A stretch of DNA of 64,000 nt from Eupeodes corollae (lineage: Eukaryota > Arthropoda > Insecta > Diptera > Syrphidae). Each line of letters starts with the position of its first letter. Position 1 is the first letter of the stretch. Below the pieces are notes generated by a model, which saw nothing but the letters and a program-made list of their open reading frames with translations, made no database searches and was not told the origin of the DNA. Where the stretch lies: NCBI RefSeq assembly GCF_945859685.1, contig NC_079149.1, forward strand, positions 76,499,073 to 76,563,072, read 5' to 3'. The translations under genes were made by a program, and so were the position numbers. Shown one piece after another: positions 11,390-21,959 of this stretch.

Positions 11390-13180
11390 GTTTGTTGTTT
11401 TTTTTGTGTTACTCCTCAATTTAAGAAAATGCTCCCCAAAATGTTGGAAAACAGTTTTAAATATTATTAAGTTATTTTGCTTGCTTAGACTTGAGTTCTT
11501 GTGAATGAAAGGATATAAAATCTTTATTGTTAGGTTGATTTTGTTAATTGTATTAGATATGTGTGTTTTGAAAGTAAGCTTTTTATCTAAAAATATGCCG
11601 AGGTATTTGCAGTTATCCGACCATTCGATTTCATTGGCACAGATTTTTAGTTTTTTGTCCGGTAAGTAACAAGAATTCCTTCGACGTGTAAACCATGTTA
11701 CTATTGTCTTCGTACCGTTGAATTTGATTTCCATCTGTGAAAACAATTCTCAATAAGAACTATGGCTTCTTGCAATTCGGTAAAGGCATTTTGAAATAAA
11801 ATACCGGAGGCAAATAAAACGGTATCGTCAGCAAACATTGCTAAGCTAACATTTGGGTTGGGAATCGGGAAATCAGACAAAAACATATTGAATAAAATTG
11901 GGCCCAAAACAGATCCTTGCGGGACGCCTGCGGGAACTTCATATTTTGAGGATCTTACGATTCCCAAACGGACTGCGAATTTTCTGTCTTCTAGAAAACT
12001 TTTTATAATTTTTATGATTAGGATAGGAAAGTTAAATTTGGCAAGTTTGAAAATAAGGGCATTGTGCCAGACTGTGTCAAAGGCTTTTTCGATGTCCAAA
12101 AGGACCATACCTGTAGATTTCTTTATACCAAGGTTTTGTTTTATTGAATTTTTAATTCTAACAATTTGGTGTATAGTTGAATGACTAGGTCTAAAACCAA
12201 ACTGATAATCTGGGTAAAGATTTAGGTCATCGACAAGGCACTGTATCTTGTCTTTAATAATTTTTTCTAAGATTTTACTCAAACAATTAAGTAGGCTTAT
12301 GGGTCTGTAGCTTAGTGGGTTTTCACGTGGTTTTCCTGTTTTAGCAATGGGTATAATTTTGCAACTTTCCAACTGCTGTGAAAATAGCTAAGTTTGATTC
12401 AAGAGTTTAGAAGGACGGTAAGGAATCTTGTGACCTTAACTCGAAGTTTTTTCAATAGAGTGTTGTTGATGTTGTCTACACCTGGCGATTTTTTGGAGAT
12501 AGTTGCTTTTATGAGTTGCTTCACTGTTTTATGGTTGGTAAAACAATCTGCATTCGTTGTTGTTTCTCTATTTGGAATTTCTAAAAGAAGATCCTGGATC
12601 TCACTTTCAGTAATATTGTCACTAAGATGAGATGAGATTAAATGATTGTTGTAAAAAGTAGCAGCAATGACATTTGCTTTCTCATTTTGTGTTATAAATA
12701 GCTCGTTTTGAATCCTTAATGGTGGAATGATATTGCCTTTTTTTTTAATTACCTTAGTTATTTTCCAGAAAGGCTTACTGGCTTTATAAAAACTTGATAA
12801 AAGTGAGTCCCACTTTCTATTTTTTAAGGCAAATATCTCATTCTTAATCTTGTTGTTTAGGAATTATAAGTTGGAGAGAAAAGTTTCCTGTCTACATCGT
12901 ACCCACTTTCTTCTTTCAGAGTTTCGTAAACGGATAGAAGAAAGAATATAGTTTGGTGTGGAGAAATCAGTAGCCCTTTTGATTATTTCAGAAAAATGTT
13001 CAACGTACGTGTCGATTTCGTGGGATGAATTAATGTCTTCGATGGATACAACATTAGGATTTAAGTTTTCTCTAATAAAAAAACTTGTTCCTAGTCCAAT
13101 TTGCTGCTTTGTAGTTGTAATAGGTTCTTTCTGAAACTGTTGAGACATTACAATTAAGTTCTAGACAAACAGGGTGTAGA
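11390..13180 (-). mobile_element. Jockey-clade non-LTR retrotransposon, 5' truncated and frame-broken
   Basis: Minus-strand frames 12864-13148, roughly 12380-12860, 11701-12372 and 11363-11746 together follow Jockey ORF2 after the endonuclease. Motifs seen: SPGVDNINN-type block near 12480, PLSYRPISLLNCLSKILEK, YQFGFRPSHSTIHQI, LLDIEKAFDTVWHNAL (motif A), AGVPQGSVLGPILFNMFLSD (motif B), AMFADDTVLFA (motif C) and DNCKYLGIFLDKKLTF. Frame changes occur near 12375-12395, 12860 and 11740, and the end after 11450 is scrambled. A second family, distinct from the copies at 7.3 and 62.8 kb. Confidence 0.85.
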
Positions 13181-13424
13181 GTGTGTTTGAGAAGTTACGT
13201 TAATAAATTAATTATTGCCTACAATTCCTATAAAATACCTGCATAAAAGTATTAAATTGGCTGTGTTTTAGTAACATTAGCCTTGTTTTTTTTGGTATTC
13301 CATCCATGGATCCGCAGTAGTCCAGTTTTTATATTTGAAAGTTGATATAAGGGGTAAAATCGGGTAAGATTATTTTAAATGGTTGACTATCAAAATCAAG
13401 CAAATAAGTGTGCGTAAGAGGCTG

Positions 13425-13798
13425 GTTATAGCTCTCGGTAAAATCCATCACTAAAATTTGAAACAGGAGGAATCTGAAATATTTTACTGATGAGCGTTTA
13501 TAGCACTCAGTAAATTTAAGTCATTAAATGTTGTTTTCTTTCGATCATAACATCGAGCCTCGCGTCTTAGACAATTTTTGTACTGTTGCTTTTATCAGCA
13601 AAATTTTTAATGATGTGATCGGAACAGTACAAAATTGGAACACCAACAGTAGAACGAAATGGAATTTTGTTTGCTCTTGGCAGTCAGCTGTTCAGTAAAA
13701 TGAAATTTCATCAATAAAAATATTAAAATGTATTTATAAATTAAATACAACTCCAAATGCATTGTTTCTTTTTGAAAAAAATACTTGAATATAAGAAA
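13425..13798. other. Non-coding repeat block related to 10430-11260
   Basis: It carries GGTTATAGCTCTCGGTAAAA at 13431 and CGTTTATAGCACTCAGTAAA at 13496, plus the CAGCTGTTCAGTAAAATGAA segment near 13685. Two near-copies of the same end in direct orientation about 65 bp apart suggest nested or tandem insertions. No gene is seen. Confidence 0.35.
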
Positions 13799-14225
13799 TA
13801 TCGAAACACCATTTGCATTTAAAAAAGTGCTGTCAAACTTAATCAATTTTAAACCTTCTTCTTATTTAATCTAAACTGAGATAAACCTTTGGTGGAAACA
13901 TAGCAAAACTTAATTATCTTTTCTATTGGAAATTTTCATTAACAAAACTAAGTAATATCAACAGTAACAGAACAATGGAAAAAACATGATCCCCAATGCA
14001 CAACTACTCAACGAACAAAGCCACCGAGATACAAATGCAATATCAATCGTACCAGCATTTCAGAACGAAATCACATAAGATCCATTCGAGACTCGTATAA
14101 ATGTCAAAAACCCAACCGTAGTAAGTTTCAGCTTTAACTTTTATCGGTAGTATCCATACTGCGGATATTGTTTTTGTTATTCGTGTAAAATCCTACTATA
14201 CTATTGATCGTTTTTCCGACAAAAC
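13799..14225. repeat. Dispersed repeat, copy 1 (pairs with 31682-33545)
   Basis: From AAATATCGAAACACCATTTG through TTTATCGGTAGTAT and TTCGTGTAAAATCCTACTAT the sequence follows, with small substitutions and indels, the sequence at 31682-31731 joined to 33150-33535. In the second place the repeat is split by a Harbinger transposon. No coding capacity is apparent, and ends are not well defined. Confidence 0.7.
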
Positions 14226-14489
14226 AGGGATATTGTTACTTTTCTTGTGTTTTTTCGAATGTCGCAAACAATATCCGTGACAAGAATGTGTTTTTGTACA
14301 TAAAAAAAGGTAACTTAAAAAAGGTTCCATTCGTTTTTTGTAAGCGCTGGTAGCTCTTTTCAGAAACGACATATTTGTAGGGAAATCCCTATCAAATGTT
14401 TGATGTGACAGTCATATCGGTGGAAAGTAAACCGTGTGAATGTATGCTGTAGTAGGTGTGGTATTTTTTTTATTTTAAGCAATTTTTAG

Positions 14490-14712
14490 TTTGAGTTTTA
14501 ACATTGTAGTCCAACCAAACCTATTTGCTAATAATAACTTCTTTAATAGAAACTACAAATTTTTATCAACAAATCTTATGCAAATCTTTTCCTTCACGAA
14601 ACGGATGTCCAAGTGTTCAGTTCTTCTGCAAAGATCTGCCAATAATCTTTTTGACAAATACTCCTATGTCGCTAGCCATATCGGGATTCATTTCCATAAA
14701 TTGCTTATTTCG
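14490..14712 (-). pseudogene. Harbinger accessory gene relic (zeste-like DNA-binding domain)
   Basis: On the minus strand FMEMNPDMASDIGVF and, in another frame, KDYWQIFAEELNTW followed by REGKDLHK match MERNPDIARGIGAF, KDYWEQFAVELSSLG and REGKDWHKV of the copy at 31929-32120. After a short spacer the sequence GTTTGGTTGGACTACAA recurs, which is the start of exon 2 of that gene. Frame breaks show it is dead. Confidence 0.6.
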
Positions 14713-14754
14713 TGAACGGTAACTCTTAGCTCATGTTTGATTTGACAGTTAATT

Positions 14755-15125
14755 AGTTTTATCCTTCCGCTTGAACAACGCTGGGAACAACGCTTAGAGA
14801 AGATGGCAATTTTGCAAAAAAAACATCTTTTCAGATGAAGCTCATTTTGATCTTGGTGGGTATGCAAAGAAGCAAAATTGTGGGATTTGGGGCACAGAAA
14901 ACCCGAACGCATACATTGAAAAGCCAATGCACCCAAAACTAATCAATGTTTGTTGTTGATTTTGGTCTAGAAGCATAATTGGGCCATTTTCTTCGAAAAT
15001 GAGCAAAAAATTTTCGGGCCATGTTACACGAATTCTTGCTAAAAAATTGAAAGGGACAGCCGGTGCTACGTGCCACACAGCCGAAGCTATTCTCGATGTT
15101 TTCAGAGCATTTTCAAACAAAAATT
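14755..15125 (+). pseudogene. mariner-type transposase relic 1
   Basis: Plus-strand reading gives IFSDEAHFDLGGYAKKQNCG, IWGTENPNAYIEKPMHP and FWSRSIIGPF, then after a gap TAGATCHTAEAILDVF. These are recognisable blocks around the first and second catalytic Asp of an insect mariner/IS630-type transposase. Frameshifts and stops interrupt it and no terminal repeats were found. Confidence 0.65.
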
Positions 15126-15589
15126 ATTTGTAAAGCTATGATTTCATTACAATAACTTGCTGGTACAGATAATCGATAGACTAGGGCCTTCAGCAGTCGT
15201 AGCAATTCAATTTTAGGAATTTTTTACTGGTGTGTTTTAAGGAATAAGTAAATTTTATGTTTTTGGTTGTACATAATTCTATTTTCTGTTTTTGTTATTT
15301 ATTATTCGGTATATTCTGTTGTCTATTAATTTGTCATCAAAATTGTTGTACTTTGGAATTATAACCTTGTTAGAAGCAAATAATAGAATAAGGGTGTTGC
15401 CATGATGCATCTTGTGAAAACACCAGTGCATGCTCGTACAACTCGTGGCTGAAGAGCCGGACACCTCAACTCGTCGTCGTGCCTAACAATTGTATCCCTC
15501 ACGCTAGTCGTTGATGAGCACTTTACATTAAGACTTGCATTTACATGCTTACAAGGTGCCATTATATCAAAAGAACTATAGCCTCTTGA

Positions 15590-15905
15590 CCATTTCAGGA
15601 GTAGTAAATGGTCAAAATTGTGGCAAGAAATGGCAACAGTGAATAATTCATTTTCGAAGAAAATCGTCTTCAGTGGCGAAGCGCACATTTTTTTTTAGTG
15701 GATTCTTTTTTACCAAAATGATGCCGGTCAGGTATTATTGTGAATGGTGTTTGCTATCGTGAGATGATAACCAGCTTTTTATGGCCCGAACTGATGATAT
15801 TTAATTTCAACAGGACGGAACAACACAGCTAATGGCCGTGTTATATCACATGGTGTTCAAGATTATGTGATTAGACACCGTTCGACTTCGTTCTTTGATA
15901 ACACA
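15590..15905 (+). pseudogene. mariner-type transposase relic 2
   Basis: FSKKIVFSGEAHIFF is followed, after a deletion, by NDAGQV..., a NGVCYREMITSFLWPEL block and a broken FNRTEQH block. The order matches the family of relic 1, with the segment between the DEAHF block and the NGVRYR block lost. The usual first catalytic SDEAH reads SGEAH. It is a second, independently deleted copy in the same orientation. Confidence 0.5.
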
Positions 15906-16132
15906 GAGAAAATTTAAACAGCAGTGAAACCTCGTCAATATTTTAAATAATTGTTTATTCTCATCATCAATATTCCCTTAAATTTGATTTTAAAGAAATG
16001 GGATTTTTTTAATTTTATGAAAATATGTAAATATTATCCTCATCTAAATTCTTATTTCGTCAGAATTCAATTTTGTTTTTTTTTTTATATTTCGCTTTAT
16101 TTTGCAGAACCGTACCCGTGGCATGATGGTTA

Positions 16133-16146
16133 GTGCGGTGGACTGT
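16133..16146. repeat. LINE target-site duplication, left copy
   Basis: GTGCGGTGGACTGT here is repeated exactly at 19396-19409, on the two sides of the LINE. The duplicated bases belong to the tRNA-like head of the host SINE. Confidence 0.9.
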
Positions 16147-16310
16147 AACTTTTTTTTATCTATTTTTACTTACAAACTACTTAAAATAAGGTCCTTAAAT
16201 AAAACTTAAAAACTAACTTAAACTACCTATTCTACCTATAAACTACTTAAAACTAGAACAACCACAGCAGCAAATCTAACTATCTAACATTTTTGTTTTT
16301 CATATTTCGT

Positions 16311-16441
16311 TGTCTTTTTTTTGTTTTTTTTTTTTTTTATTTTTATTTTTTTTTTTTTTTTTTAATGTTTTTTTTTTTTTTTAATTTTTTTGTTTTGTTT
16401 TTTTTTTATTTTTTTTTTTTTTTTTAATTTTTTTTTTTTTC
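16311..16441. repeat. T-rich low-complexity tract
   Basis: About 130 bp almost entirely of T, with a few A and G. In the orientation of the LINE coding strand this is an A-rich tract in the 3' UTR. It may be expanded or an assembly-sensitive stretch. Confidence 0.8.
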
Positions 16442-16528
16442 GTGCCACCATGCCTATTCTACTTAAAAACTAAACCCTAAACATAAAACAAGTATGTAAG
16501 CCGGCCAAGGCTTAAAACCCCATCCCGA

Positions 16529-19237
16529 CTACCCAATATCAAGTGCCGATTGAAGCCACCAAAACTGGTTCTCCTGCTTCACCCTATCAGTTCGGTCCCG
16601 TTCGGACACAGCCCTACTGAACCGAAGGAGCTCTGCTCCGCCTTGTGCCATGACGTCCCGATTGTACAGGAGTCGCCTATCCACGGTTCTTCGTCTGACG
16701 TGGTAGATTAACGGAACTGCCAATCTATCCTGTATCAGACCGCATTTGTCTAAAAAGAGGAATGCCTCTGGTGGAATGAACCCGCTCAAGCGTGCACTTT
16801 CAAAATACTCGTCGTTCGGATAGAACGCCCCGAAAATTAAATTGTTGGTCGAAGACATAGCTCTTGCAATGTGACCTCGAACGAGTTTTATCACGAAATT
16901 GTCAATTCTGTTGATTCGAGCCCCGTTGTATAGGACCTCGTTGGAATAGTAATGCACATAAGAAGATTCGGCTGTTCGATATAAGCCGGTACAGCGTCGT
17001 AAACACTGCCGCTCGAACACCCGAAACTTCTCCATCTGGGAAGGGGCAACGTTGAACCACACAGGACAACCATAAACGATCATTGGCCGTATGAGGGCCA
17101 TGTAGCAAATTACCTTCACTCTGGGGTCAAGCCGACTGCTAAAAAACAGTCGTTTCGTCAGAGCGAAGGCTCCTCTGGCCCTGGTCAGAGCAGCATTTAT
17201 ATGTCTGTCGAAATATAAATACTGATCTAACCAGATACCGAGGTACTTCACTACACTTTTGCTCGCCAATGGCTGCCCGTGAAGATCAACGATGACCATC
17301 TTGCGCCAATTCTTACACGTATCCCTCGTGGCCCCAGCCAACGGAGTCCGGAACAGAATTGTCTCTGACTTCTGGACATTTATTTTCAGTTTCCAGTCGT
17401 CGCAATATCGCTGAATCTTGTCGAAATCACGCTGCAAGAGAATTCTAATAACCTCAACCTTTCGGGCCGTTCTGTACGCAATTAGATCGTCGGCGTACGC
17501 AATTGCCTTTGTAAGACTACCTATCAGATCGCTGGTGTAAATGCTGAAGAGAATCGGCGAATTCACCGCTCCCACATGAAGACCATTTTTAATTGAGAAT
17601 GTTGTGGTAGAAGTTACATTGCCACTTTTGACAACAAACTTTCTACCGTTAAGCATATCATAAAGTATATACAACAATGGCTTGCTTATGCCAAGCCTGC
17701 TCAGTTTTAGGTAAAGGCCCTCTAACCATACGGTGTCAAAGGCCTTTTCCAAATCAACCAGAACAGCACCTGTGCATTGTTGTTTTGATTTATTCCATTG
17801 GATATCAGAAACGAGTTTAGACGCAGCATGAATTGTGTCATGACCCGCCTTGAACCCGAACTGTTTATCCGGAATTATTTTGTTGTCCGCAGCCCACTTA
17901 GTCAGAGCCCTATTAATGATCTTTTCGAAAACTTTGCTGATACTCGGAAGAAGACTTATCGACCGAAGATTTGACGGGTTGGAGTTGTCCTTTCCCTTTT
18001 TCGGGAGAGGATGAACCACAGCGGTCTTCCAATGCACTGGATAATATGCATTATTCAGTGCATTATTGAAGAGCGTGGTGTAAATGTCAATTGCTTCCAT
18101 CGGTAAATGTCTAAGTACAACGTTGGATATACCATCGACACCTGCTGACTTTTTGTTTTTTATTGAATTAAAGATGAGCTGAAGCTCAACCTTCGTCACT
18201 AACAAGGGACTTGGTCCCGTTTGCTCGGCGATTATGGCATTTGCCAAGGAATCGTCATTGAACCGCATGAAACCGCGGTTCTCAGATCGCCATTGTGTCA
18301 TATCATTTCGAAGGTAAAAGTGATTAAGTAGGGCTCTGTTTTCCAGGTCGTGGTTGGGGCGAATGCTAACATTCACCTTGTACACTTGCTGGAAAGCAGC
18401 TCCCACCGCCTCCACTTTTTCCTTCGGATCTTCAATTATGTAAAAGTCATCGTCAAAGATGGCTTCCTCTGGATCTATTTGCGCTGTCCTGAGTACGTCT
18501 CTGTTCTCTTCGGTTCTTTGGAGTTTAAGACACGGAAGGTCATTGTCGTTTTTTGTTCTGAATATCTTATTGATTTTGGGGAACATACCAGGGTCACTCG
18601 AATTAACTGACCGGATCTTGCGGTCCCAGTACTTGTTAATTGATAACCTGTAGTTCTCCTTAATCAACAGATTGACATTTTTTATTGACGATTTCAGTGT
18701 CCTAACCTCCAAGTCGCGTGGGTCTGTAAGTCGTCTGTACAAGTTTTTGAGTCTTGTCAGTAAGCCACTCTTGTGCCTACGTAGTGCGTCAATTGTCGCG
18801 TTTCTGTAAGCGTCCATTTGGTCCCGTTCTTTGTACTTTGGAATTGTCCTTTCCATTGTTCGTTTTATTGTTTCTGCCATCTGTTGTAAATGTTGGTCAA
18901 TTTCTGTATTTGTCAGGTTTCTGTTGTTTGGTGGGGCTATGTCACTCGAACGAAGTTCTCTCGCTAAGGCGTTGGTGAAACGAGGCCAACGCATCTTACT
19001 GTAATTGTAAGAGTGCGTTGCAACGTATTCCTCCAACTCCACGCGTTCGTTCGGAATCTGCATTACAGCAGCCAGTCCGCAGTGATCACTGTCGTACTCG
19101 ACTGTCTGTAAGCAGTTTCGCGGGTGATTACCCACTTTGTCTGTAACTGTCAGTCTGGTGTCGTACAGCAAAAGGTCCAGAAAGGAGCCGCTTCTTGGAT
19201 ACGATGGCCTTTCAGTAGCCAGCAGGCCGAAAGGCAT
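16529..19237 (-). pseudogene. LINE ORF2: end of endonuclease, complete reverse transcriptase
   Basis: A continuous 902-codon frame. It opens inside the endonuclease: RPSYPRSGSFLDLLLYD and the YDSDHCGLAAVM catalytic block lie in the first 60 residues, so the initial Met is accidental and the amino half of the endonuclease is gone. RT motifs follow near residues 365-620: SAGVDGISN, DKQFGFKAGHDTIHAAS, VLVDLEKAFDTVW (A), NGLHVGAVNSPILFSIYTSD (B), AIAYADDLIAY (C), VKYLGIWLDQY. Motif B reads HVG where PQG or QQG is usual. No RNase H domain follows; a Cys-containing C-terminal region ends at QSALDIG. Lack of any stop suggests a fairly recent insertion. It belongs to the Jockey superfamily; exact clade not decided. 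Confidence 0.85.
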
Positions 19238-19758
19238 TAGTAATTAGTGTTATAGTTTAGCTTAGAGTGTCCGTATAGGACCATTAAGTTAGTTGTAAGT
19301 TATGGATAATTAGGCTAGTTTTATGAATTTTTGTCTAGCTTTAAGATAGGTTTAAGATTGAATTAAATAAAAATGAATTTGGAAAAAAAAAAAAAGTGCG
19401 GTGGACTGTCATGCAAGGGGTCTTGGGTTCAATCCCTGCCTGCGCCACCTTAATCTTAAAAAAATAATTTTCGCGGCGACTGCCTCTTGCGAGGAATTGA
19501 CAAATCCTTCAAGAGAAATTCTTGTCATGAAAAAGTGCATTCTCAAACTAGCCGTTCGGATTTGGCATAAAATTGTAGGTCCCCTCCATTCCTGACAACA
19601 TTACTCGCACACAGGAATGGTTGAGAGTTGTAAGTCACTAGGCCCTGGTTCACAACGGACTGTTGCGCCACCCCATTTGATTTTATTTTGCAGAAATGAA
19701 AACACCATCGACATGGTTCACATAAAAAAGTCTTTAAAGTGATTCCAATTCTATGTAT

Positions 19759-19791
19759 GAAATTCTTGCTGCGGTAATGCAAAGTTGAGCC
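19759..19791. repeat. Solo terminal repeat of the P-like MITE family
   Basis: GAAATTCTTGCTGCGGTAAT and the following GCAAAGTTGAGCC match the right end of the complete copy at 48593-48625 with two substitutions. No partner end was found nearby, so this is a truncated copy. Confidence 0.65.
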
Positions 19792-20640
19792 TAATTATAC
19801 CATTTTTGAAAGCAATAACTTATTCTTTTACATAAATTACATTAATAACAAGCCTATATGTATAACATCCTGCTGCGAGATATTCAAATTGATTTGATAA
19901 TTTTTTGCCGTCCATGGGTATGGTATACCCATATTTTGGGGGCCATCAATTGAGTTAGATTTGGGAACTTAACTAAAAGCATTCCAGAACGTACTTGTAA
20001 GATTTATATCTGAATAGTCGTGGAAATTTGATTACACCAACATCTGTGTTAAATGGAAATGGCCAGGCTGGGTTTTTGAGAGCGATTTGTGAGTTTGTTT
20101 AGAAAAACCCGATGCTTATCCAAGACAACCTTAACCCGTCCGCATGACTGGTCTGAGATTCTTAGTGTCAACAATTATGAACATTCCAATGCTTGCAGTA
20201 CTCCATCGTATTCAAAGCTAACAACCAAAAAATGTTCTTTCTTGAGATGGACGCTCTTATAAATACACGCGGAAACATAGCATTTTCATACCTCTCGGTG
20301 GGGAACATAATAAACAAGTTTTGGCCATGCAGTGGTGGTCGAGTCTATTTTATTAACTTTTGGGTTTGAATTGGCAATCTTTTCTTTTCTCTCTTCAGCC
20401 AACCGATGAAATTGTATGCATCCACAAATAACACATCAATTAAATACTTGCTAAATATAGAAGAGCATAGCCAAAATTAAATAATCTATCGAAATAATAA
20501 GTTTTTTTTTAAATAAAACTTGGCAAAATAAAAAAACAAGACTTAAATCAAATGTCAGAAGTTTCATTTTATTTTCTCTTAACCTATTAGGGCTAGTAGC
20601 GTTAAGGAAAAGATAACACCAACGCGAAGTAGGCTACTAG
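19792..20640. other. Non-coding region, no feature recognised
   Basis: Both strands were read. I see no coding frame of interest, no tRNA and no clear repeat between the solo MITE end and the foldback repeat at 20666. Confidence 0.3.
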
Positions 20641-20665
20641 AAGTTCATATCAAATATATTAATCT

Positions 20666-20815
20666 ATGGACTGATATCAAATGATAATTTTCATACAAAT
20701 CCCACTTAAAAGTGAGTCCACCTCTTCACTTAGAAGATGACAAGCATAGCTAAAAAGGTGAAATCAATTTTAAGGGGGTTTTGTATGAGAATTAGTACCG
20801 ACTAACAATCCATAT
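20666..20815. repeat. Foldback (MITE-like) repeat, imperfect
   Basis: The left arm starts ATGGACTG and runs through TCATACAAATCCCACTTAAA; the inverse complement of the right arm starts ATGGATTG and runs through TCATACAAAACCCCCTTAAA. The arms are about 45 bp and imperfect, separated by about 50 bp. The outer part resembles the tandem core at 10177-10239 (CATACTATACATGGACTG). Boundaries and target duplication are unclear. Confidence 0.5.
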
Positions 20816-21185
20816 CTAGTATGTCAATGATGCCGACTAGCAGTCTAGAAAGTATGTAGTATGTCAATGGAGCCAATTATAATAAGTTGGTATATATCAA
20901 AAATATTTTTGTGGACTTTCATTTACCATATTGTTAGAAAATTATAAGCTGAAATGGCAAAAAAACACAAATTTTCTTAATCTTTTCTTATCCAACTTCA
21001 AGTTTGCTTATTCATTTTGTTAATAATATTAATGACTTATTTTAAACAATATCCCAGCTTTTATTTGGTACGAATATCATGAGTGTAGTGGGTCCAAATA
21101 TGTCCACTGGCCTTTCAACCCCTCTGATTCTGAATGAAATTTACCGCATTTTCCCTAACTGTTGCAAAAAACTGGTACACTTATG

Positions 21186-21573
21186 AACAGTTAACTGCTG
21201 GAACACAACGCGACGCAACTAGAATCGGAGCCGCAGCCGGAGTCGGAAGAGTTGACCAACTTTTAACTTTGACGTACGACACATGTGACGTTTCCATTTT
21301 TGAAGTGAATAACTTGGTGATTATATTTTTTTAAATAGTTTTTTAATACAAAATTGGACAAATATTTAAATAAGAAATAAAAGTGAACAAACAAATATTT
21401 TCTGAGAAATTTGATGTGGTTGTAAACTGCAATTATACCAAATAACATCAAAAGGCCGTACGACACGTTGTGTGCGTACTTTTTGTGAAACGTACGACAA
21501 CTTGCGATAGATTTTCCGACTCCAGTTACGACTCGGGCTCCGATTTTGCATTGTGTTCCAGCAGTTAACAGTT
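21186..21573. mobile_element. MITE with long imperfect inverted repeats
   Basis: The left end AACAGTTAACTGCTGGAACA and the inverse complement of the right end AACTGTTAACTGCTGGAACA differ at one position. The arms continue with GAGCC..AG(C/T)CG(G/T)...GGAGTCGGAA in both, giving arms of about 70 bp around a 230-bp centre. TTAA sits at both edges just outside CTGCTGGAACACAA, which could be a piggyBac-type TTAA target or part of the repeat. The open frames on both strands here are only the arms translated. Confidence 0.7.
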
Positions 21574-21959
21574 TTAAATTCGTTGTGTCACTCTCATACT
21601 TTTTGAACACTATCATGAATTCCTGATAAATTCTGTTCTAAAAATTGATTTCAACATTAAATGTGTGCGTGTAAATTGACAATGACAGCTAGTTTTCCGG
21701 TCTTCATATAAAGTGTCTTTGGTTTTCTAGAGAACGTAGTATGTAGGGTCTCTATGATCTCATATGATATGTCTTTGCATAAACATTTCAAATTTCTATC
21801 GAGTGCGTTTTGTTTGCTTTTTCAAGTAACCAATTCTGTATCAGTATTCGAATTTTATATATTATTGCATTCTCATTTAAAATCCAAGTAAAAAGTTAAT
21901 CTTAAATCTATATCAAAATTCAAAAAACGATCAACGAATTACTGTTGTAAAATTCAAAA

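Larger units (their letters stand above)
16147..19395. mobile_element. LINE insertion with inverted 5' part (probable twin priming)
   Basis: The insert is bounded by exact 14-bp duplications. The long coding frame and its 3' flank (16147 to about 19236) read on the minus strand. The right end (about 19238-19395) reads as a 3' end on the plus strand, with ATTAAATAAAAATGAATTTG followed by 13 A residues. Both parts share a TAAGTTAGTT..TAAGTT-rich style, so the right segment is probably the last part of the same 3' UTR. This arrangement, inverted 5' piece plus direct 3' piece inside one target duplication, is what twin priming produces. Confidence 0.7.
16110..19681 (+). mobile_element. tRNA-derived SINE, copy 1, split by a LINE insertion
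   Basis: The SINE occupies 16110-16146 and 19410-19681, about 309 bp when rejoined. Its head is tRNA-like: GTGGCATGATGGTTAGTGCG resembles a polymerase III A box, and GGGTTCAATCCC near 19426 a B box, closing with GCGCCACC. The body carries ACTGCCTCTTGCGAGGAATT and the tail GTTGAGAGTTGTAAGTCACT. A 14-bp target duplication TTTATTTTGCAGAA flanks it (16096-16109 and 19682-19695). Other copies are at 60747-61042 and 52122-52321, with tail scraps at 42392 and 26433. Confidence 0.85.

Noticed and set aside
16110..16146. Possible true tRNA gene (with its other half near 19410)
   Set aside because: It is part of a repeated SINE with target duplication, lacks a sound anticodon arm and has body and tail sequence shared with other copies.
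16891..17108. Short open frames on the minus strand within the LINE RT region
   Set aside because: They are other-frame shadows of the 902-codon ORF2 at 16529-19237.
21134..21334. Open frame sharing residues LTAGTQ with an opposite-strand frame at 21263-21616
   Set aside because: The shared residues come from inverted repeats of a MITE, not from related genes.
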